A stretch of 64,000 bases of DNA from a bacterium (GTDB taxonomy: Bacteria; SAR324; XYD2-FULL-50-16), in NCBI GenBank assembly GCA_018829445.1, contig JAHJTV010000001.1:1-64000 (forward strand), in the 5' to 3' direction. Positions 46,545 through 54,654 of the stretch are shown here, in pieces. A model generated the notes under the pieces. The model did not search any database, had not been told where the DNA came from, and saw only the letters and a program-made list of their open reading frames with translations. Position 1 is the first letter of the stretch. The number at the start of each line of letters is the position of its first letter. A program made the translations under genes and the position numbers.

Positions 46545-47867
46545 ATGAATACTTTGCTTAAGAACTACCAAATTGTTTTGGATAGCATTGAAGACGGTGT
46601 GTTTACCGTTAATAAGGATTGGGAGATTATGTCATTCAATCGAGCGGCTGAACAAATCACTGGAATCCCAAGAAAAAAAGCGACTGGAGTACACTGTCGG
46701 GAGGTTTTTAGATCCACATTGTGCAAAAATGGTTGTATCTTACGAAAGACAATGACAACCGGTGATCCTCTGTCAAATGTCCTGGTAAATATTTGTCCGC
46801 ATAAAAAGCGCCAGATACACATAAGCGTAAATACAGCGATACTGAGGGATAGTAATGATAAAGTGATTGGTGGTGTTGAGGTTTTTCGTGACCTTAGCAA
46901 GATTATTGAGCTGAAGCAGCATTGTCAAAAGCTTGGCACATTTGAGAATATTGTTAGTAAGAATGAGAAGATCCAAAAATATTTCGCTATTTTGCCCCAG
47001 GTAGCAGCTTGTGACAGCACTGTACTGTTACAGGGAGCAACCGGAACCGGTAAGGAATTATTTGCGCGGGCGATTCATAACGCCGGTCCTCGAAAAAATA
47101 AACCTTTTATTGCCGTGAACTGCAGTGCACTGCCGGACACCTTAATTGAGTCCGAGCTGTTCGGTTATAAAGCGGGCGCGTTTACAGACGCCAAAAAAGA
47201 CAAACCGGGACGTTTCGCGCTGGCAGAAAACGGAACCATCTTCCTTGATGAGATAGGGGATATTACACCGGCGATTCAGGTTAGACTTTTAAGGGTCTTG
47301 CAGGAAAAACAATATGATCCTCTTGGGGGAGATAAAACGGAAAAAACGAATGCCCGTGTCATTGTTGCAACCAATAAAAATCTTGAGCAGCAGGTGGTGG
47401 AAGGGGCCTTCAGGGAAGATCTGTTTTATCGGATCAACATCATGAAATTTAGTCTTCCTCCTCTAAAAGAAAGAAAAGAGGATATCCCTTATTTGGTGGA
47501 GCATTTTATCAATCAATTTAACTTCCTCAATGGAAAGTCCATCCTGGGAATCTCACAAGAATGCATGGCATTCTTCATGTCGTATGACTGGCCCGGCAAT
47601 ATCAGGGAACTGGAAAACGCAATCGAGCACTCATTTGTATTATGCCAGGGTGAATTGATTCTTCCGGAGCACCTACCGGAAAGAATCCTTCCAGTAAGGG
47701 AGAGGCTGACCTTCTCATCCAATCTTACTCTACAGGATATCGAAAGGGCTGCCATTATACAGGCTCTTACACGTAACACCTGGAAGAAAGTTGTTACAGC
47801 CAAAGAACTGGGAATCGATAAAAACACACTTCGCCGAAAAATCGCCCGCCTCGGTATTACGCGGTAA
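46545..47867 (+). CDS. Sigma-54-dependent activator 1 with Cys-rich PAS domain
   Basis: 440 residues. A PAS domain (IVLDSIEDGVFTVNKDWEIMSFNRAAE) carries a cysteine cluster C-REVFRSTLC-KNGC at about 55-67. The AAA+ domain has Walker A GATGTGKE (near 164), the sigma-54 contact loop as GAFTDA instead of GAFTGA (near 211), and Walker [12 protein letters not shown]. The C-terminal Fis-type helix-turn-helix is KVVTAKELGIDKNTLRRKIARLG. It would bind upstream sites and open sigma-54 polymerase complexes. The adjacent 46054-46139 array and the usp-Hdr operon are the likely targets. The Asp in the contact loop is unusual. Confidence 0.9.
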   Translation: MNTLLKNYQIVLDSIEDGVFTVNKDWEIMSFNRAAEQITGIPRKKATGVHCREVFRSTLCKNGCILRKTMTTGDPLSNVLVNICPHKKRQIHISVNTAILRDSNDKVIGGVEVFRDLSKIIELKQHCQKLGTFENIVSKNEKIQKYFAILPQVAACDSTVLLQGATGTGKELFARAIHNAGPRKNKPFIAVNCSALPDTLIESELFGYKAGAFTDAKKDKPGRFALAENGTIFLDEIGDITPAIQVRLLRVLQEKQYDPLGGDKTEKTNARVIVATNKNLEQQVVEGAFREDLFYRINIMKFSLPPLKERKEDIPYLVEHFINQFNFLNGKSILGISQECMAFFMSYDWPGNIRELENAIEHSFVLCQGELILPEHLPERILPVRERLTFSSNLTLQDIERAAIIQALTRNTWKKVVTAKELGIDKNTLRRKIARLGITR

Positions 47868-48090
47868 ATCTGATTCTGGATCGATACCGTTCAAAGACAA
47901 GGTAAAATCGGATTCAATCTGAAATAATCAAAGGCTTTTTCATTTGCTGTTTCTTGCCTCCCATCAAACCTTTATTGTGAAGTAAGGGTATAATATTACG
48001 CCAATTGGGGCGGGATCATTTTTTTTGGTTGATTTTGTTTTGAATAAAAGGTTTTTCGGATTGTTAACCTGGTAATGATAAAAAAAAGAG

Positions 48091-48249
48091 ATGAACCAGC
48101 TGATAATCGGCATAGACGGCAAGGGAACAATTTGTTCCCTCAATAAAGAACCGACAGCTTTTCCTGGAAGAGACAAGATTGGCAGTTGTCTGACTTGCGG
48201 CTCTCGTTCCTCTGATCCTGCTGCCACAAAAAATAAAGAGATGATATAA
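48091..48249 (+). CDS. Small protein with KGTICSL and CxxC motifs
   Basis: 52 residues beginning MNQLIIGIDGKGTICSLNKE and containing CLTCGS, a possible metal-binding or redox pair. I do not recognise a named family. A related coding stretch, LIITMDSKGTICSLDK, follows the CGGC gene at 52770, which supports real coding. An in-frame stop lies just upstream, so the ATG at 48091 is the start, with only a weak AAAGAG next to it. The codons for KGTICSL form the palindrome GGGAACAATTTGTTCCC. It is followed by the methyltransferase gene after 41 bp. Confidence 0.5.
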   Translation: MNQLIIGIDGKGTICSLNKEPTAFPGRDKIGSCLTCGSRSSDPAATKNKEMI

Positions 48250-48290
48250 AAAAGGTTATTGGTTTTCTACATGGTATTGATCCAAAAAAA

Positions 48291-49118
48291 ATGATGGATC
48301 CGAAAGGCGATATGGCAACAACAAAATTATATCTACAAAAACTCATCGAGTCCGCTCCCTTGAGAGAAAGCATTATCCAGGAAGCAATTGATTTTTTAAA
48401 CCTGCCCCCGGGAAGTCACGGATTGGATATAGGTTGTGGCATTGGACTGCATGCACCCATGCTGGTAGAGGCTGTGGGGAAGGATGGTGGGGTGACCGGG
48501 GTTGATCCATCCTCCGAATTTATAGCCCATGCAAAAAAGAAAACTGAGGAAATCGGAATAAACAACCAAGCTACCTTTCTAACAGGTACCGTAAACAGTT
48601 TACATTTTGACGATGAAACCTTCGACTGGATTTGGAGCTGTGATTGTGTAGGTTATCCCTCAGGAAATCTCCGGTCTGATCTGCAGGAGATTAGAAGAAT
48701 CCTTAAGCCGGGAGGAACCCTTGCGATTCTCGGATGGACATCCCAGCAGGTTTTACCTGGATATCCCATATTGGAAACACGATTGAATGCCACCTGTTCA
48801 GGTGTTATTCCATATTACAGGGGAATCGACCCCAGGCACTGTTTTCAGAGAGCACTGGGAGCATTTATTGATGCCGGATTCCATCGACCAAAGGCGAAGA
48901 CATTTATTTGTGATGTGCAATCCCCTTTATCCGATGATATAAAAACCGCTATGGTATCATTGTTTGAAATGTTATGGGGTGACCGACAACAAGAAACATT
49001 ACAAGTCGACTGGGATGATTACCGGCGGCTCTGCCATTCCAAATCCTCTGATTTCATTTTAAACATTCCGGATTATTACGGTTTTTTCACCTATTCCATG
49101 ATTTTGGGGCAATGCTAA
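48291..49118 (+). CDS. SAM-dependent methyltransferase
   Basis: 275 residues. The class I methyltransferase core is clear: LDIGCGIGLHAPML (SAM-binding motif I), VTGVDPSSEFI (acidic ribose binder), LHFDDETFDWIWSCDCVGY and IRRILKPGGTLAILGW. It resembles UbiE/ArsM-like enzymes in the core but has no arsenic-type cysteine triad I can identify. The start could instead be the ATG at 48312, preceded by AAAGG. It lies among sulfur- and redox-related genes; the substrate is unknown. Confidence 0.8.
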   Translation: MMDPKGDMATTKLYLQKLIESAPLRESIIQEAIDFLNLPPGSHGLDIGCGIGLHAPMLVEAVGKDGGVTGVDPSSEFIAHAKKKTEEIGINNQATFLTGTVNSLHFDDETFDWIWSCDCVGYPSGNLRSDLQEIRRILKPGGTLAILGWTSQQVLPGYPILETRLNATCSGVIPYYRGIDPRHCFQRALGAFIDAGFHRPKAKTFICDVQSPLSDDIKTAMVSLFEMLWGDRQQETLQVDWDDYRRLCHSKSSDFILNIPDYYGFFTYSMILGQC

Positions 49119-49155
49119 GGCATCATAAATTTTGAAGTTTATCTTTCGTTCCAGA

Positions 49156-49201
49156 TGTTACAAAAACTGTTACCCATGTTACCTTTGTCCTGCCTGTAAC
49201 A
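49156..49201. promoter_or_regulatory. TGTTAC array upstream of the NifX-like gene
   Basis: TGTTAC occurs at 49156, 49168 and 49177, and its inverse GTAACA at 49196. A similar set of three direct and one inverted copies lies upstream of the second activator gene (51408-51463). The array sits about 180 bp before the -24/-12 promoter at 49377, so it probably binds that activator. Confidence 0.5.
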
Positions 49202-49376
49202 TATAAATGCCTGACTAACAGCCTTTTTGACACCATATATCTTGAGGCTCTGGAAACCTATTTCTTCCACCAAAGCCCAGACAAGATCTATTCACATCAT
49301 ATTAGTCTTTCAGGTACAAAGTACCATATTTGTTTGTGCTGGACAAGGCAAGCTCCATACAAGGCCGAAAATCTTC

Positions 49377-49392
49377 TGGCGTATCAATTGCA
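49377..49392 (+). promoter_or_regulatory. Sigma-54 promoter of the NifX-like gene
   Basis: TGGCGTATCAATTGCA matches the consensus at TGGC and TTGCA with the exact spacing. Transcription would start near 49404, about 85 bases before the ATG. No credible gene lies in 49119-49488. Confidence 0.65.
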
Positions 49393-49488
49393 GCATTCAT
49401 CCTGTGAAGACAATCAAAAAGCAAGAATAGATGCTCTTTGATTTATTTTATTTCGTCAACCTGTTTAAAACCCCCTTAACAGGAGATT

Positions 49489-49857
49489 ATGATGAATATA
49501 TGTTATCCGGTTGAAACGGAACAAGGAACCGTAAACACTCTGCATGGAAACTTCCGTTTAGCTCCTCGATTTGTTATTTATAATACTGAAACAAATGAAA
49601 AAAGAGTCCTTGAAAATCAATTGCAAAAGAAGGCTCACAACATTGAAACCCCGGTGAAATCATTGCGCACTTTGCAGGTTGATGCAACAATCGTTGGAGG
49701 AATCGCCAGATGCGATCTGGCAAAGTTAAACAATCATGGAATAAAAGTATTCCAGGCAAAAGAACTGAATCTGGAAAAGAATATAAAGGCATTGATTGAT
49801 GGCGAGCTAATTGAACTAACGCAAAAAAATACTCATCGAGGATTTCCTTGTCAATAA
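49489..49857 (+). CDS. NifX/NifB-like dinitrogenase cofactor-domain protein
   Basis: 122 residues with the fold of the FeMo-cofactor biosynthesis family: MNICYPVETEQGTVNTLHGNFRLAPRFVIYNTET, then DATIVGGIARCDLAKLNNHGIKVF. Family members bind and carry iron-sulfur or iron-molybdenum precursors; many occur in organisms without nitrogenase, as orange-protein-like factors. A good AGGAG precedes the start (49489 or the next ATG). It has its own sigma-54 promoter and TGTTAC array. A link to molybdenum enzymes such as the PsrA-like protein is possible but only inferred. Confidence 0.82.
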   Translation: MMNICYPVETEQGTVNTLHGNFRLAPRFVIYNTETNEKRVLENQLQKKAHNIETPVKSLRTLQVDATIVGGIARCDLAKLNNHGIKVFQAKELNLEKNIKALIDGELIELTQKNTHRGFPCQ

Positions 49858-49944
49858 AGCAATATCTCACCATTTCATATATTTGTTGCCTTAACAAATG
49901 TGTGAAATGGTTGTTGAATTCAGTTGGGACTGCCCTGAACAAAA

Positions 49945-51345
49945 TTATCGTTTCAAGGGAATACCCCACTTTTTCATGTACTTCCAGACAGACGTATGAC
50001 TCAGGTTTAGTTGACGGCCAACCTCTGACTTGTTCCAGCCATATTGTTCAAGTAATTCGAGCAGCTCCTCTTTCTTCAATTTTTTCTGTTTTTCAGGTTT
50101 GGTATCAGGTGTCGTAATACCTCCGTCAAAGTTTACGGTTAGATCAGGCATCCGGATTTCAGCAGGAAGATCAAGGATATCGATCTCTTCTCGATCACAC
50201 AACACAAAAGCATGTTCGATTGCATTTTCCAGCTCGCGAACATTCCCTCTCCAAGGAGAGTCCATTAAGATACGAAGGACAGGATTGGAGATTCCTGTTA
50301 TTTTCTTACCTGTTTTTTTATTCAGTTTTTTTATAAAGTGATCTACAAGCAGTGGAATGTCTTCCCTTCGGCTCCGAAGAGGGGGTAAATAAATGGGAAA
50401 TACCTTCAGCCGATAATAGAGATCATCTCTGAAGATCCCGTCATGTACCTGTTGATAAAGGTCACGGTGAGTTGCAGCAATCACCCGAATATTGATTTTT
50501 CTTTTTCTCGATTCACCGACCCGTTCAATTACCCTTTCCTGCAGTACTCGAAGCAGTTTGACCTGGATATACGCACTCAATTCACCAATCTCGTCAAGGA
50601 AAACAGTCCCCTCCTGAGCTTCTTCAAAACGCCCTATACGATCGCGTATAGCTCCTGTATAGGCCCCTTTGACATGGCCAAACAGTTCACTCTCCAACAG
50701 CGATTCCGACAGTGCCGAGCAATTGACCGTTACCAGGGGGCCGTCCCTTCTATCACTTTGGTAGTGAATGGCACCTGCAACCAATTCTTTGCCTGTACCG
50801 CTTTCTCCCTGTATCAATATGGTGGATTCGCTGGCCGCAGCAACTTTTATTGCTTTATAGACCTTTAGTATCTCATGGCTCCTGCCAATAATATTTTCAA
50901 CCTGATGAACTTCTCCCAGCCGAAGTGCCGCCTCTTCAGCTTTTTGCTTTGCAATTTTGAGTTCCGTAAGATCAGTAATCGTCTCCACAACCCCAATGAT
51001 ATCTTCATTTTCATCTTTCACAACACTGGCGTTTTTAATAATTGCAACATCATGCCCTTCCTTGTGCCAAAGTTGGCACTCAATGGTTTGCGAGGTTTGT
51101 TTATCCAAAATTCCGCAACAATGGATACCATCCGGACAAGCTCTTCCAAAACAGCGATTGAGCCCCAGAATTTGACAGGTTTTTCCCAGCGCCTCTTCTG
51201 CTGAATAGCCGCTGATGCTCTCCATAGATAAGTTCCAGGAGTTGATTTTCCCGTTAACATCCATAGTAAATACGCCATCTGACATTGAATTCATGATCTG
51301 GTTTAGAAATCTCAGATTCCAGATTTCATGTGTTTGCCTCTGCAT
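49945..51345 (-). CDS. Sigma-54-dependent activator 2 with Cys-rich PAS domain
   Basis: 466 residues from the ATG at 51345 (AGGA upstream); an in-frame longer frame is unlikely. The PAS domain (MNSMSDGVFTMDVNGKINSWN) carries cysteines in GKTCQILGLNRCFGRACPDGIHCCGIL and IECQLW. The AAA+ part has GESGTGKE, the contact loop GAYTGA and GTVFLDEIGEL. The Fis-type HTH is NKSEVGRQLNLSHTSVWKYMKKW. TGTTAC arrays upstream of its own start and of the NifX-like gene are likely targets. It converges with the NifX-like gene (87-bp gap) and is divergent from the thioredoxin gene. Confidence 0.9.
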   Translation of the reverse strand: MQRQTHEIWNLRFLNQIMNSMSDGVFTMDVNGKINSWNLSMESISGYSAEEALGKTCQILGLNRCFGRACPDGIHCCGILDKQTSQTIECQLWHKEGHDVAIIKNASVVKDENEDIIGVVETITDLTELKIAKQKAEEAALRLGEVHQVENIIGRSHEILKVYKAIKVAAASESTILIQGESGTGKELVAGAIHYQSDRRDGPLVTVNCSALSESLLESELFGHVKGAYTGAIRDRIGRFEEAQEGTVFLDEIGELSAYIQVKLLRVLQERVIERVGESRKRKINIRVIAATHRDLYQQVHDGIFRDDLYYRLKVFPIYLPPLRSRREDIPLLVDHFIKKLNKKTGKKITGISNPVLRILMDSPWRGNVRELENAIEHAFVLCDREEIDILDLPAEIRMPDLTVNFDGGITTPDTKPEKQKKLKKEELLELLEQYGWNKSEVGRQLNLSHTSVWKYMKKWGIPLKR

Positions 51346-51407
51346 GGTTGGTTTCCTGAAATTTGGCTTAAAATTAAGAGATTCCCCTTGAATCATCGAA
51401 TGGTGAA

Positions 51408-51463
51408 TGTTACCTGTGATGTTACCAACAATATGGTTGTGTTACTTTAGAGGAATGGTAACA
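51408..51463. promoter_or_regulatory. TGTTAC array between activator 2 and thioredoxin genes
   Basis: TGTTAC at 51408, 51420 and 51440, and the inverse GTAACA at 51458. The first two copies are 12 bp apart, as in the array at 49156. A further dyad TTACA-N6-TGTAA lies near 51577-51592. It suits autoregulation of activator 2 and control of the divergent thioredoxin gene. Confidence 0.5.
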
Positions 51464-51592
51464 TAATTTGCCACCTTATACAATCTATAAAAATTGGTAC
51501 TCATTTATAAAATCAAAAGGAATCATTGATTTTATTTATAAATACAAATAGTTGGAGAAATGCAAACTGAATACTGTTACATGTCAGTGTAA

Positions 51593-51608
51593 TGGCATGC
51601 TACTTGAG
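51593..51608 (+). promoter_or_regulatory. Probable sigma-54 promoter of the thioredoxin gene
   Basis: TGGCATGCTACTTGAG fits TGGCA and TTG at the right spacing, but the -12 GC reads GA. It is about 130 bp downstream of the TGTTAC array and 120 bp before the GTG start. The mismatch lowers confidence. Confidence 0.35.
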
Positions 51609-51727
51609 AACGTGATTTAAAAAGCTGAAGTGATACAGCTCTCTATTAAAAATTCATCATCTGAGTGAAGAAATAGTCGCGAGGATGGAAAAATCCCTGG
51701 CAAGAATCCATATAAGAGGGTATTCCC

Positions 51728-52048
51728 GTGAGTCACACAAAGCCATCATGCCAGGAGTTTTTTGATCGAATCAGCCGGAAAGGTGTTGTCCTGGTCGATT
51801 TTAGTGCTGACTGGTCTGTTCCATGCAACACCCAACTCCCTGCCATCAGTCTAATCTCAAAATTATTCAATCAAAAAGCCTCTGTTGAGATAATTGATGT
51901 GGATGATCAGAGAAAACTGGCAACATCACTTCAAATCACCAGTATTCCAACGATGATATTGTTTAAAGATGGTATCGAAGTGATGCGTTTTGTCGGTCTT
52001 CAAAAACCGGATGTGCTTTCCCAAGCCTTGGAAAATATGATCGGTTGA
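51728..52048 (+). CDS. Thioredoxin-like protein with SxxC active site
   Basis: 106 residues with a thioredoxin fold: VVLVDFSADWSVPCNTQLPAISLISKLF, VEIIDVDDQRKLATSLQITSIPTMILFKDG. The active site is W-S30-V-P-C33 instead of WCGPC, so only the second cysteine remains. The cis-proline region SIPTM is intact. Such monothiol forms cannot do a standard dithiol exchange and may bind a partner thiol or persulfide. The start is GTG with AGAGGG upstream. The CGGC-domain gene follows after about 270 bp. Confidence 0.85.
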   Translation: MSHTKPSCQEFFDRISRKGVVLVDFSADWSVPCNTQLPAISLISKLFNQKASVEIIDVDDQRKLATSLQITSIPTMILFKDGIEVMRFVGLQKPDVLSQALENMIG

Positions 52049-52314
52049 TAAATCAATAGCGAAACAAAAATGATCTATTCAGCACGCCTGAAATATCAAC
52101 CTTATCTATCATGGAACACAACAAACAGCAGAGAATCCTGTAAATGGAGGAATGATTTTTTTTGAGAGGGAGAAGATTCATCAATGTAATTAAATCAAGG
52201 ATAAGTAGAATCAAGAAGAGATTTGAAAATCCAGGGAAATTTTTTGATACTACCAAGTGTTTTTATCAGTAAAGAACTAAAATTATGGGTTAATTTATAT
52301 TATGAGGATCAGCC

Positions 52315-52761
52315 ATGAGTTTAAAGACAAAGATAGGCATTATTATTTGTGATCGTTACCGCCGTTGCGCAGGTGGAAAGTGCTTTCGTTCATTAAAAAA
52401 CAAAGAAGGAGCATTCAGCATCTATACAGATACAGAGCCGGAACTTGTAGGTTACACCTCCTGTGATGGGTGCCCTGGTGGAAATATTGAATACTGCGGT
52501 GAAGAGATGGTAAAAAATGGGGCTGAAGTTATCCATCTGGCAACAGGTCTTGTCGTCGGGTATCCCCCTTGTCCCTATATTAAGGATTTTAAGGCTTTTC
52601 TTGAAAAACGATTCGGTGTCAAAGTTGTTATCGGCACCCATCCGATCCCGAAAAAATACCTGGAAATGCACACAAATCTGGGAACATGGCAGAATCCGGA
52701 GTGGAAGCAGATCATAGAACCGACCATGGCTGATGAAGCAATCCGGGAAAACTATAACTGA
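52315..52761 (+). CDS. CGGC-domain protein
   Basis: 148 residues with cysteine motifs YRRCAGGKCFRSL, TSCDGCPGGNIEYCGEEM and VVGYPPCPYIKDF, the arrangement of the CGGC family found mostly in anaerobes and presumed to bind metal or clusters. No catalytic function is established. The ATG follows GAGGATC. The two genes around it are a monothiol thioredoxin and a stretch encoding a KGTICSL peptide, so it belongs to a redox-related neighbourhood. Confidence 0.85.
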   Translation: MSLKTKIGIIICDRYRRCAGGKCFRSLKNKEGAFSIYTDTEPELVGYTSCDGCPGGNIEYCGEEMVKNGAEVIHLATGLVVGYPPCPYIKDFKAFLEKRFGVKVVIGTHPIPKKYLEMHTNLGTWQNPEWKQIIEPTMADEAIRENYN

Positions 52762-52769
52762 TAATCACC

Positions 52770-52931
52770 ATGGACAGCAAGGGAACAATTTGTTCCCTTG
52801 ATAAGATGACAGTAAGTTTGCCTGAAATTGCAGTGCCGCCTGCAGCGTCAATCCTTCAGACGGTACTTATAAATCCGGTGAAATCCGGTAATCATAACTT
52901 CAAAATGCTGTTTCACATTGTCTCCGGTTGA
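52770..52931 (+). pseudogene. Possible small ORF or remnant with KGTICSL motif
   Basis: An in-frame stretch of 53 codons beginning MDSKGTICSLDKMTV, preceded in frame by LIIT, matches the first half of the small protein at 48091. Beyond the motif the two differ, and the frame runs into the 3' end of the convergent cytochrome b gene. It lacks a ribosome site. A decayed copy or a chance continuation is likelier than an active gene. Confidence 0.3.
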
Positions 52932-53810
52932 TGCAAGATAAAGATGACCGATTAGAAAAGCCAGCATTCCAAAGGCACTGATCAAATGGAGGATGAATAT
53001 GTATTTCATGTTTTCCAGCCCACCGATCCAGCCAATCAGAAACCCCATAATATCAGGCCTTAGCAGAGTAAATCCGGTTAAAACCACCACTGGCATCAAC
53101 CCGAACATGATACTGAAATAAGCCGGTTTCTGCAGCGGATTCAAACGATTGTCCTTCTTCATGTGATAGGGATGTTCCTCTCTTTTAAAAATTCCGATGG
53201 CATAAAACAAGGCCTGTTTTAGTATTCCCTCTTTTATCTCCCACAACTGAGGTATGAACTGTTTGATATCTCCCGTGGCAATTTCATATATCAGGAATAA
53301 TATGTACTGGGTAAGTAAAAAATATCCCAGCTGATTGTGGATGTAGCCGGAAAGATGGTCCGGTCCCATGTAATGCATTATAAACCCCGATCCCAACAAT
53401 CCAAGGACGGTTAGGGCGTTCAACCAGTGACCCATCCGTGTTATCCAGCCATATATATGATCTTTACCCACTTCCTCCAGAAACAGGGGTATTTTTCTGC
53501 CAGCCAGAAAGCGACCGAAACCGTGCAGCAGACCGAATGCCAGCGCTCCGAGTGCAGCCATAACCCCAAGAATTTCAATAGCAGGAAATGTCGTTGTCCC
53601 GATAAGATAGTTGTATGGCTTTTCAAGAGAGTTAATCTCTTTCACCAGGTAAGCAACACTTTCACTCCCCTCGATTTCCATGTAAACAGCTTTTTGAATC
53701 TCATCCGCATGGATGTTGATTGACCCAAAAACCATAAAAAACAGGAGATAGACTATCAAAACACCACCGGCTTTTTGAGATTTCTGTCTTTTCATTTTTT
53801 CTTCCATCAT
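52848..53810 (-). CDS. Cytochrome b membrane subunit (PhsC/FdnI-like)
   Basis: 320 residues. An N-terminal signal peptide (VLIVYLLFFMVFGSINIHA) is followed by a short periplasmic part and about five helices. Histidines suitable for haem b appear in LLHGFGRFLAG, RMGHWLNALTVLG, YIHNQLGYFLLTQY and ILHLISAFGMLAFLIGHLYL. NPLQKPAYFSIMFGLMPVVVLTGF is typical of formate dehydrogenase gamma and thiosulfate reductase cytochrome b subunits. It would oxidise quinol for, or pass electrons from, the PsrAB-like enzyme in the same operon. An alternative start at 53795 (MKRQKS) has GGAAGAA upstream. Confidence 0.85.
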   Translation of the reverse strand: MMEEKMKRQKSQKAGGVLIVYLLFFMVFGSINIHADEIQKAVYMEIEGSESVAYLVKEINSLEKPYNYLIGTTTFPAIEILGVMAALGALAFGLLHGFGRFLAGRKIPLFLEEVGKDHIYGWITRMGHWLNALTVLGLLGSGFIMHYMGPDHLSGYIHNQLGYFLLTQYILFLIYEIATGDIKQFIPQLWEIKEGILKQALFYAIGIFKREEHPYHMKKDNRLNPLQKPAYFSIMFGLMPVVVLTGFTLLRPDIMGFLIGWIGGLENMKYIFILHLISAFGMLAFLIGHLYLASTGDNVKQHFEVMITGFHRIYKYRLKD

Positions 53811-53884
53811 TTTACCGTCGTTTTTTACCGAAGTATCCGTAAAACACTTGAATAGTATATTTGGAGCTGTATTTCAGAATGTTA

Positions 53885-54583
53885 TCAGCAACCTTCTTCT
53901 TCCTCCTCCTCCTCTTCTTCCTCCTCTTCCTCCTCGCCTTCTTCCTGTCCCTCCTCTTCCTCTTCAATCCCAACATCATTAGTATCAAGTGCTGCAATGG
54001 TCCATTTTTGACCCGGTAGTTTGATCAAAGGGTCATCATCAGTAAAATAGCGGTAGGCTGCCAGTTGTTTTAATTGCACTTCGTCAGCTTCACCGGGATC
54101 GATATTGGAAAACTGAGGCTGAAGAAACCTGTTTTCAAAGGTTTTAAATCCTCCATCCAGGAGCTTGACACTGTATCCAAGGCTTGCCAGAAGTGCTGCC
54201 GTTTCCAGTCCGTCTTCAGATTGATTTCCATACACAATTATCGGCATGGAGATATTCTTAAACTGCTTCCTGATCCACCCGATATCCTCCAATTTTTTCA
54301 CATCATAGCAGTTGAGTTCTTCTGTTATCTTTGCCTGTTCCTTACATTCCGCTTGGGTTCGGAATCCGGCCACTTCAAAATTCCGTTTTCCCTTTATCAT
54401 CCAGTCTGCCAGCTGATCTCCGGAAACTTGATTCTGCAGAATCTTGCTTGCATAGCTTTTCAGATCCGGTCTAATGACAGGATTATCTCCATTGGCAAAT
54501 CCGAATACCGACAATAATATGCCAAGTCCAAGAGCTGAAATAATAAAAAAACGAGGGATCGATACTTTTTGTTGCTCTTTCAT
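53885..54583 (-). CDS. Exported rhodanese-like protein with polyglutamate tail
   Basis: 232 residues with a signal peptide (FFIISALGLGILLSVFGFANG). A rhodanese-like domain follows (residues about 50-160: LADWMIKGKRNFEVAGFRTQAEC, MPIIVYGNQSEDGLETAALLASLGYSVKLLDGGFKTFE). The active-site loop YGNQSED has no cysteine. The last 28 residues or so are almost all Glu and end Gly-Cys directly before TGA-TAA. The tail comes from a (GAG/GAA) repeat that could vary by slippage. It lies in the operon between the Sec transporter gene and cytochrome b. An acidic tail could bind a positively charged partner or metal. Confidence 0.75.
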   Translation of the reverse strand: MKEQQKVSIPRFFIISALGLGILLSVFGFANGDNPVIRPDLKSYASKILQNQVSGDQLADWMIKGKRNFEVAGFRTQAECKEQAKITEELNCYDVKKLEDIGWIRKQFKNISMPIIVYGNQSEDGLETAALLASLGYSVKLLDGGFKTFENRFLQPQFSNIDPGEADEVQLKQLAAYRYFTDDDPLIKLPGQKWTIAALDTNDVGIEEEEEGQEEGEEEEEEEEEEEEEEGC

Positions 54584-54654
54584 GATCTGTTCTCCTTAAA
54601 ACCGGATTTCTTGACTATTTGAAATATTTTTAAAACTGTTTTGAGATAATAATA

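Noticed and set aside
53812-53997. A Lys/Arg-rich open frame overlapping the polyglutamate tract.
   Set aside because: It is the GAA/GAG repeat read in another frame; it has no ribosome site and the Glu frame belongs to a protein with a signal peptide and rhodanese domain.
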